DNA of 7,086 nt from Candidatus Moranbacteria bacterium GW2011_GWE2_36_40 (GTDB lineage: Bacteria; Patescibacteriota; Minisyncoccia; Moranbacterales; GWC2-37-73): positions 1 to 7,086 of the forward strand of contig LBRX01000059.1 of assembly GCA_000991645.1 (NCBI GenBank), written 5' to 3'. Below the pieces are notes generated by a model, which searched no databases, was not told where the DNA came from, and saw only the letters and a list, made by a program, of their open reading frames with translations. A program made the position numbers and the translations under genes. Below are positions 1-5,867 of the stretch, in pieces (positions within the stretch are counted from its first letter, which is position 1; every line of letters begins with the position of its first letter).

Positions 1-24
1 CGGGCGCTTGTGGTCAAAAACAGG

Positions 25-98
25 TGGGTGATACTGGACTCGAACCAGTGACCCCTTCTTTGTAAGAGAAGTGCTCTAGCCAACTGAGCTAATCACCC
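25..98 (-). tRNA. tRNA-Val (anticodon TAC)
   Basis: The minus strand folds into a full cloverleaf of 74 nt including the discriminator. The acceptor GGGTGAT pairs perfectly with ATCACCC, the D-stem is GCTC/GAGC, and the anticodon stem is CTTCT/AGAAG around loop CTTACAA. The T-arm is ACTGG-TTCGAGT-CCAGT. The anticodon TAC reads GUA valine codons and, if modified, other GUN codons. The discriminator A is followed by CCT rather than CCA, so the CCA end is not encoded. It lies 229 bp downstream of tRNA-Leu(GAG) on the same strand and is probably the last visible member of the rplS unit. I see no terminator in the 24 bases left in the window. Confidence 0.96.
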
Positions 99-104
99 AA
101 ATAA

Positions 105-180
105 GTTCATAAAGTAAAAAGTTTATAAGGTTCTTAAGGTTAAATTCAAAATACTTTATAAACTTTATAACTTTATGAAC
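105..180. repeat. Nested AT-rich inverted repeat in the tRNA spacer
   Basis: Two nested perfect 11-bp inverted repeats are visible. GTTCATAAAGT (105-115) pairs with ACTTTATGAAC (170-180), and AAAGTTTATAA (118-128) pairs with TTATAAACTTT (156-166). They are separated by 2- and 3-base internal bulges and enclose a loop of about 27 bases. The right side also consists of imperfect repeats of AACTTTATA running on to about 190. On the minus strand this hairpin would form in the precursor RNA between tRNA-Leu and tRNA-Val. Its role is unknown; it could guide processing or be a decayed insertion. Confidence 0.7.
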
Positions 181-194
181 TTTATAAACTTTCT

Positions 195-342
195 TGTGGG
201 CGAAAGAGGACATTTCACGTCGCGTCCGCTCCTTGAAAACCCACGGTTTTCAAACTTTCCTCCAACGGGAAACTACCGTTTCCCGACCCCTTCCCGTTCA
301 ACTCCTCTTTCGACAAATTCATTCATGTGGGCGAAAGAGGAC
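195..342. repeat. Structured 131-bp insert bounded by a 17-bp direct repeat of the tRNA-Leu 3' end
   Basis: The 17-mer TGTGGGCGAAAGAGGAC occurs at 195-211 and again at 326-342, where it spans the 3' end of tRNA-Leu(GAG). With one mismatch the match extends to 21 bases. Between the copies lie a perfect 9-bp hairpin with a CAC loop (233-241/245-253) and a perfect 8-bp hairpin with a TACC loop (266-273/278-285). A 10-bp inverted repeat (201-210/303-312) encloses both. AACGGGAA at 264-271 can also pair with TTCCCGTT at 291-298, so two folds compete. No ORF here looks real. It could be a small tRNA-end-targeted element, a processed structured RNA, or a duplication scar. Confidence 0.6.
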
Positions 343-412
343 TTGAACCTCCAAGGGATTGCTCCCACAAGAACCTCAATCTTGCGCGTATACCAAATTC
401 CGCCATCCGCCC
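328..412 (-). tRNA. tRNA-Leu (anticodon GAG)
   Basis: This is a class II tRNA of 85 nt. The acceptor GGGCGGA pairs with TTCGCCC with one G-U pair. The D region is GCGGAATTTGGTATACGC, the anticodon stem is CAAGA/TCTTG around loop TTGAGGT, and a long variable arm follows (TGGGAGCAATCCC). The T-arm is GGAGG-TTCAAGT-CCTCT. The anticodon GAG reads CUC and CUU leucine codons, and the long variable arm fits leucine. CCA is not encoded. The 5' end lies 19 bp after the rplS stop codon, so it very likely shares the rplS transcript. The last bases of the gene recur 131 bp downstream. Confidence 0.95.
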
Positions 413-431
413 GACGACTGCACAAACTATA

Positions 432-878
432 TTATTCAGCCTTTGTTTCAGCAGGAGTTTCCTCTTTAACTTCTTCAACAACCTTTTCAGCAGCAGTCTC
501 TTTTTCCTCTTCAACTTTTGCAAATGCAGCAAGTGCGCTATATTTCATTTTTAGAGATTTTGCACTTCGTTCACGCACAAAATATAGTTTTGACTGACGA
601 ACCTTGGCACGTTTTACCACTTCAATCTTTTCAATAGTTGGAGATTGAATAGGCACAACAATTTCAACACCAACACCATTGGAAACTTTTCGTACTGTCA
701 ACATTGTTGATGAACTTTGTTTTCCCTTAACAGCAATAACCATTCCTTCGAAAATTTGAATTCGCTCTTTCCCACCTTCTATGATCTTTCGGAAAACCTT
801 AACAACATCACCAGCTCTAAAAGCAGGCATTTCCGATGTTTTCTGTCCATCATTAAAATTCAATAGTTTGTTATTCAT
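432..878 (-). CDS. rplS: 50S ribosomal protein L19 (bL19)
   Basis: L19 sits at the interface of the 30S and 50S subunits. The 148-residue product matches the family through residues 18-112: FRAGDVVKV (20-28), GGKERIQIFEGMVIA (35-49), TVRKVSNGVGVE (61-72), SPTIEKIEVVKRAKVRQSKLYF (split as 79-88 and 89-100). Family members are usually about 115 residues. The extra 35 or so form a Lys/Glu/Ala-rich C-terminal tail without visible structure. The reading frame is open back to an ATG at 947, but the 23 codons gained do not resemble L19. I chose the ATG at 878, which gives the expected N-terminus; an ATG at 893 is an alternative. No strong Shine-Dalgarno sequence precedes it. It is transcribed leftward from the promoter at 971-999 with a leader of about 90 nt and is followed by tRNA-Leu(GAG). 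The usual partners trmD and rpsP are not in the window. Confidence 0.96.
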   Translation of the reverse strand: MNNKLLNFNDGQKTSEMPAFRAGDVVKVFRKIIEGGKERIQIFEGMVIAVKGKQSSSTMLTVRKVSNGVGVEIVVPIQSPTIEKIEVVKRAKVRQSKLYFVRERSAKSLKMKYSALAAFAKVEEEKETAAEKVVEEVKEETPAETKAE

Positions 879-912
879 AGCATTTAATCCCATCTCTATA
901 CATTTCAACCGC

Positions 913-931
913 CTAACAGCGCGCTTGTCAG
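913..931 (-). promoter_or_regulatory. Possible hairpin in the rplS leader
   Basis: Within the roughly 90-nt untranslated leader of rplS, the minus strand reads CTGACA-AGCGCGC-TGTTAG, a 6-bp stem with one G-U pair and a GC-rich loop. GC-rich sequence is locally unusual. Some bacteria regulate L19 through leader structures, but I do not recognise this fold as one of them, so a regulatory role is only a possibility. Confidence 0.3.
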
Positions 932-970
932 TTATGGGAGACCTCATTTATCTAATTAAAAAGCTTTTCT

Positions 971-999
971 ATGATACTAGTAAAAGTAAAATCCGTCAA
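971..999 (-). promoter_or_regulatory. Sigma70-type promoter for rplS
   Basis: On the minus strand TTGACG (-35) is followed by a 17-bp spacer and TATCAT (-10), each 5 of 6 to consensus. It points at rplS and places the transcription start near 964, about 90 bases before the chosen start codon. It would also drive the two tRNAs downstream of rplS. Confidence 0.7.
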
Positions 1000-1099
1000 C
1001 CCTATCAAATCACGATTATGTTACAATTTACTCCAACAAATATCCGGCAGAATTAAAACTTTTGAATGATGGACCCAATATGCCACTATCATTAATCAA

Positions 1100-2083
1100 T
1101 TAAACAAGAATAGTTCCACTATCCCCTGCTTCTTCCTTTATTAAAGCCAAAAAATTCTCAAAATCTCCAGGTAGCAAGGCAATAAATTCATATTCTTTTT
1201 CAAACAACACAAATTTTAATCTATGAGCATGCAATAATTGCCTAGCAACGGAATTTTCTTTATTAATTTTCAAGTTTTTAGACAATCTTTCTGAATACAT
1301 CAAATCACCCACGATTGGATGCCCTATTGAAGAAAGATGGACTCTAATTTGATGAGTTCGCCCGGTTTTCGGTTTAAGCTCAACCAATGAATGGTTTCCA
1401 TACTCTTCAATAACCTTGAAATATGTCTGAGCTTCTCTTGTTGTATTTTTAGTATTGCTTCTTGCAATAACCTGCTTTTTATAATCCGATGATTTTGCCA
1501 GTGGTTTATCAATCAATCCTTCTTTTTCTTTAAAAATTCCTTTTGTTACAGCTAAATAAACTTTTTCAATCTGCCTATCCTTAAAAGCCTTTTTAAGCTC
1601 TTGAAAGCTCTCAGGATTACGTGCCACAACAATTACCCCAGTTGTGTCCTTGTCTAATCGATGAACAATTCCTGGACGCAATTCGGCATCAGCACCACCA
1701 TCATAAACATTTACAATTTCAGGGTAACGAGCCAAAAGTGCATTAGTCAAGGTGTTAATCTTTTCTTTAGAACTTGGATGCACTTGCAAACCCGCTTGTT
1801 TATTCAGTACGATCATGTCTTTATTTTCAAAAATAACATCCAGCGGAATATTACTATTACCAATCAATTTTACGTCTTCCTTTTCTCTGGAAAAATTTTC
1901 CAGACTTATAACATTTGCTTCCTCCAAAATATGGCTCGGTTTAACCTTTTTATCATCAACCAAAACTTCGACTTTCTTTATTTTTTTAATAATTTCTCCA
2001 CGAGAATACAAAAAAAACTCCTTTGCAAGGAATCTATCCAAACGTTGACCAACATGCTCCGATGTTATAACTATTTTTTCCAT
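1100..2083 (-). CDS. rluD: RluA/RluD-family 23S rRNA pseudouridine synthase
   Basis: The enzyme isomerises specific uridines in large-subunit rRNA to pseudouridine. The 327-residue product has an N-terminal S4 RNA-binding domain (about residues 12-65, GQRLDRFLA then SRGEIIKKIKKVEVLVDDKKV). The catalytic domain follows, with PGIVHRLDKDTTGVIVVAR (137-155) and catalytic Asp144 in HRLD. The family motif TGRTHQIRVHLSSIGHPIVGD is at 240-260. Length and S4 domain fit RluD (E. coli RluD modifies 1911/1915/1917), but RluC-type specificity cannot be excluded. The frame stays open to 2179, but that stretch reads through tRNA-Leu(TAG). The ATG at 2083 restores a normal N-terminus and lies 20 nt beyond the tRNA 3' end. 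Only GGG directly abuts the ATG, with no real Shine-Dalgarno. Processing of the tRNA would create the mRNA 5' end. I see no terminator after the stop. Confidence 0.93.
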   Translation of the reverse strand: MEKIVITSEHVGQRLDRFLAKEFFLYSRGEIIKKIKKVEVLVDDKKVKPSHILEEANVISLENFSREKEDVKLIGNSNIPLDVIFENKDMIVLNKQAGLQVHPSSKEKINTLTNALLARYPEIVNVYDGGADAELRPGIVHRLDKDTTGVIVVARNPESFQELKKAFKDRQIEKVYLAVTKGIFKEKEGLIDKPLAKSSDYKKQVIARSNTKNTTREAQTYFKVIEEYGNHSLVELKPKTGRTHQIRVHLSSIGHPIVGDLMYSERLSKNLKINKENSVARQLLHAHRLKFVLFEKEYEFIALLPGDFENFLALIKEEAGDSGTILV

Positions 2084-2103
2084 CCCAATTTTTAAGTGTA
2101 GTG

Positions 2104-2185
2104 TGCCGCGGGCGAGACTCGGACTCGCACGGGTTGCCCCACCAGTTCCTAAGACTGGCGTGTATACCAATTCCACCACTATCCT
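2104..2185 (-). tRNA. tRNA-Leu (anticodon TAG) with an unpaired acceptor stem; functional status doubtful
   Basis: The minus strand carries a clear tRNA-Leu body: D region GTGGAATTGGTATACAC, anticodon stem CCAGT/ACTGG around loop CTTAGGA (anticodon TAG), a long variable arm (GGGGCAACCC) and T-stem GCGAG/CTCGC. The 3' acceptor strand would be CCGCGGC, needing GCCGCGG at the 5' end. The sequence there is AGGATAG, which gives one Watson-Crick pair and one wobble. The T-loop reads TCCGAGT instead of TTCGAGT. The AGGA portion also overlaps a second, partial tRNA-Leu copy just upstream. The gene has probably lost its 5' acceptor strand by recombination and may be dead; an assembly error is also possible. 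CCA is not encoded. rluD starts 20 nt downstream. Confidence 0.7.
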
Positions 2186-2218
2186 GACCTTAGTCGGGAC
2201 GTGTATACCAATTCCACC
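2159..2218. repeat. 19-bp direct repeat of the tRNA-Leu D region
   Basis: The 19-mer CGTGTATACCAATTCCACC is present at 2159-2177, inside tRNA-Leu(TAG), and again at 2200-2218, 41 bp apart. Sequence beyond the repeats differs, so this is not a simple tandem duplication of the whole unit. Confidence 0.9.
2182..2218 (-). pseudogene. Fragment of a second tRNA-Leu (D arm plus decayed anticodon arm)
   Basis: On the minus strand the second copy of the D region (GGTGGAATTGGTATACAC) is followed by G and then TCCCGACTAAGGTCAGGA. This resembles a leucine anticodon arm. Restoring one T and changing one A to G would give CCCGA-CTTAAGG-TCGGG with anticodon TAA. The copy stops there, with no variable arm, T-arm or 3' acceptor, and runs straight into tRNA-Leu(TAG). 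Its 5' side joins the GC-rich repeat. I read it as the 5' remnant of a tRNA-Leu(TAA). The anticodon assignment is an inference from a degraded arm. Confidence 0.45.
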
Positions 2219-2262
2219 CGCCTCGACTCGCGGAGACGACCGCTCGTCGACGCGAGGCGGGC
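2217..2262 (-). repeat. GC-rich palindromic repeat, copy 1
   Basis: This is a strikingly GC-rich block in AT-rich surroundings. CCCGCCTCG (2217-2225) pairs with CGAGGCGGG (2253-2261), with an inner hairpin GACGA-CCGC-TCGTC (2235-2248). It is related in inverted orientation to the block at 6727-6801. The 17-mer at 2246-2262 matches 6727-6743 exactly, and the 29 bases at 2217-2245 match 6774-6802 at 23 positions, all six differences being transitions. It abuts the tRNA-Leu remnant. I see no coding capacity. Confidence 0.8.
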
Positions 2263-2288
2263 CACCTGGGCATTAATGTAACGTATCA

Positions 2289-2317
2289 ATCGTACATCAC
2301 ATTTTAAAAAACATCAA
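2289..2317 (-). promoter_or_regulatory. Weak candidate promoter upstream of tRNA-Leu(TAG)-rluD
   Basis: On the minus strand TTGATG, a 17-bp spacer and TACGAT (4 of 6) point toward the tRNA-Leu/rluD unit. The GC-rich repeat lies between it and the tRNA. The rest of 2263-2359 shows nothing else recognisable. Confidence 0.3.
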
Positions 2318-2359
2318 CCCCAGCCAACTAGAAAAACCACAGTATTGCGAAGTACCACA

Positions 2360-2653
2360 TTAGTGCAAAAATTGCTGAATTCTTGTTGCTTCAACTTTAA
2401 GGGCTCCCTCTTCTTCATATTCACCATGATGTCTTGTCCCGGTGCCATAAGTTTCTTTTTTTTGATCCAAGTGAAAATTAATCACCAAGCTAGTCCCCTC
2501 CAAGTGGGCATACATATGAAACCTCGGATAGCCACTTCGAGCCATTGGACGCACAAAACTCATCTCATCCCGCTCGTGACGTTGAAACATATACCCCGCC
2601 CTCCGAAGCAAGCTAACCGGATTTTCCTTGATATTTTCGATTTTTAGATGCAT
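2360..2653 (-). CDS. Small conserved-type hypothetical protein, 97 aa
   Basis: I cannot assign a function. The product is hydrophilic with mixed charge, and has no signal peptide or membrane segment. Recognisable stretches are ENIKENPVSLLRRAGYMFQ (6-24), SFVRPMARSGYPRFHMYAHLEG (split as 32-41 and 42-53), NFHLDQKK (59-66) and a His/Glu-rich piece THHGEYEEEG-like (73-83). The ordered alternation of hydrophobic and charged residues looks like a small folded alpha/beta domain. I associate similar short proteins with Patescibacteria, from memory only. It starts at the ATG at 2653, with no Shine-Dalgarno, and is divergent from the UbiA gene across 53 bp. The sequence reads as a real gene rather than a shadow because no convincing gene overlaps it. 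Confidence 0.75.
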   Translation of the reverse strand: MHLKIENIKENPVSLLRRAGYMFQRHERDEMSFVRPMARSGYPRFHMYAHLEGTSLVINFHLDQKKETYGTGTRHHGEYEEEGALKVEATRIQQFLH

Positions 2654-2656
2654 ACT
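2628..2656 (+). promoter_or_regulatory. Candidate promoter for the UbiA-family gene
   Basis: TTGATA (-35), 17-bp spacer and CATACT (-10, 4 of 6) point right. The predicted start near 2663 would leave about 44 bases before the UbiA start codon. It overlaps the beginning of the 97-aa gene. Confidence 0.35.
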
Positions 2657-2684
2657 TAAATAAGATCTAAATTTTATTATTTTA

Positions 2685-2713
2685 ATTACTCCACATATAT
2701 CTTTTTATGTCAA
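2685..2713 (-). promoter_or_regulatory. Candidate promoter for the 97-aa gene
   Basis: On the minus strand a perfect TTGACA (-35) overlaps the UbiA start codon. It is followed by a 17-bp spacer and AGTAAT (-10, 4 of 6). With the rightward candidate it would form an overlapping divergent promoter pair in which the two genes could interfere with each other. Confidence 0.4.
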
Positions 2714-4308
2714 ATACACATGCCGATGAAAAATTAATTAAGACACGTTGGCTAAATATTTTTATTTCCCTTTTTAGCATTTTTCTTTTACGAATTTTTC
2801 TTGAAAGTTTTTCCAGCCCAATCGACATAAGCGGCACAGTGCCTCCATGGCAAGGCTACTTATTACATATCCCACTGTCTTATTTTGCTATCTTCCTATC
2901 TTTAGTGTTGATTATCTATTTAATAACAAAAAGTAATATAAAAAAAATTGCTATTTTTCTAACATATGCACATCTACTTCTCCTGCTTCCACCTATTTTA
3001 GATTTCATTATTGATGGGAGAAAACCAAACAGCATTATTGGTTATCAATTTCTAAATTTACATGAACTTATATCATACATTAAAAAAGTTTGGCTTTTTG
3101 ATAATGTGGATGGCACTACTTTCGGCATGAGGATAGCAGCCATATTGCTCGCATTAATGATAAGTTTTTTTATTTTAAAGCAAACACGAAACCGCATCAA
3201 AACATTAATTGGCTTTTTTTCAGTCTTTTTAACCATGTTTTTATATGCTAACATACCATCCTTTTTAATAATTATTCAATTATTAAAAAATACCTACGCA
3301 ATAGACCCTATTTTTATCTGGAAAGTGCTGATAAAAAACAGTTGGACAAATAGCAATGCACTACAATCATTTGACATTGCATATGCGCTGATTATGTCTC
3401 AAATATTTTTTTTATTAATAACATTGCAACTGTCTGCTATTTTTTACTTTCTAGAAAAAAAATCTTGGTTAGCTATTCTGCACAATTTGCGTCCTGAAAG
3501 AATACTTAATTATTTTCTACTCGCCTTCATTGGAATATTAATTAGTATTGAAAAACAGTCATTTTTTGATATTATTTCATACAACATTATCAATCTAGTA
3601 TCTTTTTTTTCTTTTGCTTTCTTATTAGTACTTAATGCTTTAATAGCAATATTTACTAACGATTTTTACGATTTGTCAACAGATAAAATTTCAAATCAAC
3701 ATCGTCCATTAATAAGAAACGCAATATCACTCAAGAGATGGAAGGCAATATTATTTGCACTTATTATTTTATTTATTTTTGGACTATTAACGATGAATTC
3801 TAGGGTAATATTATTTATGTTAATGACTCAGTTATTATTTTTTATATATTCAGCCCCACCACTACAACTCAAAAGATATTTTTTATCTTCTTCTATTTTA
3901 ATAGGACTTACTACTGGCTGCACTGCATTGGCTGGCTTTTTTCTGGTTTCGCCAGAAAAAACATTGCTTGATTTTCCTTACAAGATACTATTAACAATTA
4001 TAATAGCGCAAGCATTTTTATCAAATATGAAAGATATTAAAGACTTCTCAGGAGATAAAAATGAAAATATAAAAACTTTACCCGTAATCCTTGGTCTTAG
4101 AAAAGCAAAGGTACTAATAGCAATTATTTATGCTATTGTTTTTATAACAATTCCAGTATTCTTCTCAATAACAGGCCTAATATACCCAGCACTCTTTTTA
4201 AGCATATTAAATTTTTATTTTTTCACTAAGAAAATTTACAATGAAAAATACATATTTTTAACAATATTTTCCTACCTATTGGCTTTATTTTTTTATACAT
4301 TATATTAA
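2707..4308 (+). CDS. UbiA-family prenyltransferase with a large N-terminal multi-spanning membrane domain
   Basis: UbiA enzymes transfer a polyprenyl group from its diphosphate to a lipid, quinone or heme precursor in the membrane. The 533-residue product carries both family Asp motifs in its C-terminal half. They are NDFYDLSTD (318-326, in TNDFYDLSTDKISNQHRPL) and KDIKDFSGD (442-450) followed by TLPVILG (457-463). Hydrophobic segments before, between and after fit the family core at about 265-533. Usual members are about 280-300 residues. The first 260 or so residues add several further hydrophobic segments (about 15-33, 55-73, 80-100, 141-157, 165-195, 225-250) in a domain I do not recognise. 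Codon use is extremely AT-rich, partly because of Ile/Leu/Phe content. It is the only rightward gene and ends 33 bp from the convergent cca stop. The ATG at 2707 lacks a Shine-Dalgarno. The substrate is unknown. Confidence 0.88.
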   Translation: MSNTHADEKLIKTRWLNIFISLFSIFLLRIFLESFSSPIDISGTVPPWQGYLLHIPLSYFAIFLSLVLIIYLITKSNIKKIAIFLTYAHLLLLLPPILDFIIDGRKPNSIIGYQFLNLHELISYIKKVWLFDNVDGTTFGMRIAAILLALMISFFILKQTRNRIKTLIGFFSVFLTMFLYANIPSFLIIIQLLKNTYAIDPIFIWKVLIKNSWTNSNALQSFDIAYALIMSQIFFLLITLQLSAIFYFLEKKSWLAILHNLRPERILNYFLLAFIGILISIEKQSFFDIISYNIINLVSFFSFAFLLVLNALIAIFTNDFYDLSTDKISNQHRPLIRNAISLKRWKAILFALIILFIFGLLTMNSRVILFMLMTQLLFFIYSAPPLQLKRYFLSSSILIGLTTGCTALAGFFLVSPEKTLLDFPYKILLTIIIAQAFLSNMKDIKDFSGDKNENIKTLPVILGLRKAKVLIAIIYAIVFITIPVFFSITGLIYPALFLSILNFYFFTKKIYNEKYIFLTIFSYLLALFFYTLY

Positions 4309-4341
4309 AAAACTGTCCATACAATAAAAAATCAAAGATCA

Positions 4342-5853
4342 TTATTTAACCCAGTGCTTACCTTTTATTTCCTGATCATCTTCTTCTTTTTTTTCTTCAA
4401 TTTTTTCCTTTGCCATTTCTCGCAATTTTAACAGATCCTCAGACTCCAATTCTCTGGAGCGATTCAAAAGAAATTCTCGTACATTTTTTTTGGCATCTTC
4501 AATAACCTCTGCAAGCAAAACATCCAGAATTGCTCCAATCTTAGGACCAGGTAAAAAATTCAATTCTTTCATTAAATCATTTCCATTGATTTTCAGCATC
4601 TTAACAGAAACTGCATCCTTGGAGACCTTGTCAATGACGTATTCCAAATGTCTAAGTTTATACGGCTTGGCTTTTGGTGTACCGCTTCCCAATCGATCAG
4701 CAATTCGAAGATCCATCAAGTCTTTCATATTTTCCAATCCAACTTTTTTAATAAGTCTTCTCACACTTGCTTCACCAACCTCATCAGGATTGTAATAGAA
4801 CATATGATTATCAACAAGCATTGTTACCTTCTCAGTTATTTCATTTGAAAAACGAAGCCTGGTTAAAATTTTTCTAACCACTCTAGCTCCAACATGATCA
4901 TGATTATAAAAAGTCGCATAAAGCCCCTCCCCGCGTTTAGTTTGCGGCTTTGCAATATCATGAAAAAGCGAAGCCAAACGAACTTCAATTTTTTTTGATG
5001 GACAATATTTTAAAGCCAAAACACAATGTTTGTAGATCGTGTGAATGTGATGTCTGTTTTGTGCAACACCAAAACCTTTTTCAAGCTCTGGAATAATGTG
5101 TGTTAAAAGTCCGGTTTGATGCATCATTTCAATTCCTTCCGCTGGATTATCTGACAAAATTAATCCTGTTAATTCATCCTTAATTCTTTCAAGCGCAACA
5201 TGATCAATCAATGCCGCATTTTTTTTGATAGCTTCAAAAGTTTTTTCTTCAATCTCAAATGCAAGTTGTGCATGAAAACGAATAGCGCGCATCATCCTCA
5301 AGGCATCTTCACTAAATCGTTCATCAGCATCCCCTACCGTTTGAATTATTTTATTTTTTATATCTTTTTGACCTTCAAACAAATCCACAATTTCAAATCC
5401 TGCATTAACTCCTTGTTTCTTGTTTTTTGTTTCTTGATTCTTGATTGCGAGAGCAATCGAGTTCATCCTGAAATCCCTACGACTCAAATCTTCTTCAAGA
5501 GTCTGAGCAAACTTAACTTCATCAGGACGTCTTCGATCTGAATACATCGATTCAATTCGATATGTTGTTACCTCAACAACATCATGCTCCCTATTTTCCT
5601 TGAGCAAACCATTTCCATTTTGAATAAACTTTTCAACTTTCACGCCAACAGTACCAAACTCATTTTCGTAAAAACTATCTGGGAAAATTTCAACAATTTC
5701 AAACGGTTTAGCATTTGTTGTGATATCCCAATCTTTTGGAATTTTATCCAACAACAAATCACGCACACATCCTCCAACGACATATGCTTCAAAACCATTC
5801 TCTTGAATTTTTTTCAACACTTCAACAACGGGCGTTGGAATTTTGCGAATCAT
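4342..5853 (-). CDS. cca: CCA-adding tRNA nucleotidyltransferase with HD domain
   Basis: The enzyme adds or repairs the 3' CCA of tRNAs, which none of the five tRNAs here encodes. The 503-residue product has the class II nucleotidyltransferase head: GGCVRD (27-32), then catalytic DWD (41-43) and TTNAKPFEIVEIF (45-57). The second motif block is EEDLSRRDFRMNSIA (120-134), followed by SEDALRMMRAIRF (181-193). An HD domain follows with HDIAKP (298-303) and NHDH (317-320). The C-terminus ends in a charged Lys/Glu tail. A poly(A) polymerase role is the main alternative, but context favours CCA addition. The frame extends to 5892 through tRNA-Arg. The ATG at 5853 gives a normal N-terminus and lies 14 nt beyond the tRNA 3' end, without a Shine-Dalgarno. 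It is probably co-transcribed with tRNA-Ala and tRNA-Arg. Confidence 0.95.
   Translation of the reverse strand: MIRKIPTPVVEVLKKIQENGFEAYVVGGCVRDLLLDKIPKDWDITTNAKPFEIVEIFPDSFYENEFGTVGVKVEKFIQNGNGLLKENREHDVVEVTTYRIESMYSDRRRPDEVKFAQTLEEDLSRRDFRMNSIALAIKNQETKNKKQGVNAGFEIVDLFEGQKDIKNKIIQTVGDADERFSEDALRMMRAIRFHAQLAFEIEEKTFEAIKKNAALIDHVALERIKDELTGLILSDNPAEGIEMMHQTGLLTHIIPELEKGFGVAQNRHHIHTIYKHCVLALKYCPSKKIEVRLASLFHDIAKPQTKRGEGLYATFYNHDHVGARVVRKILTRLRFSNEITEKVTMLVDNHMFYYNPDEVGEASVRRLIKKVGLENMKDLMDLRIADRLGSGTPKAKPYKLRHLEYVIDKVSKDAVSVKMLKINGNDLMKELNFLPGPKIGAILDVLLAEVIEDAKKNVREFLLNRSRELESEDLLKLREMAKEKIEEKKEEDDQEIKGKHWVK
5412..5447. repeat. Low-complexity TTGTTTCTTG-type tract inside cca
   Basis: The plus strand is a run of imperfect TTGTTTCTTG/TTGATTC units. 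On the coding strand it encodes about residues 137-148, a Lys/Gln/Asn-rich stretch (NQETKNKKQG) between the head-domain motifs. It looks like a simple-sequence expansion that stayed in frame. Confidence 0.5.
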
Positions 5854-5867
5854 AGTTTTTTTCAATG

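Noticed and set aside
195..342. Integrated phage or genomic island at tRNA-Leu
   Set aside because: The repeated tRNA end flanks only 114 bp, with no integrase or cargo gene.
175..597. Rightward ORF of 140 codons over tRNA-Leu and the end of rplS
   Set aside because: It runs antisense through a tRNA and a ribosomal protein gene with low-complexity Ser/Phe composition; it is a shadow.
879..947. Longer N-terminus of L19 (start at 947)
   Set aside because: The 23 extra residues are unlike the L19 N-terminus; this stretch fits better as a transcribed leader.
2084..2179. Longer N-terminus of the pseudouridine synthase (start at 2179)
   Set aside because: The extra 32 codons are the sequence of tRNA-Leu(TAG) and do not resemble the S4 domain.
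2159..2218. Intron in tRNA-Leu(TAG)
   Set aside because: The extra 41 bp lies at the D region, not in the anticodon loop where bacterial tRNA introns occur, and it is too short for a group I intron.
4309..4341. Bidirectional terminator between the UbiA gene and cca
   Set aside because: The 33-bp gap has A/T runs but no inverted repeat I can fold into a stem.
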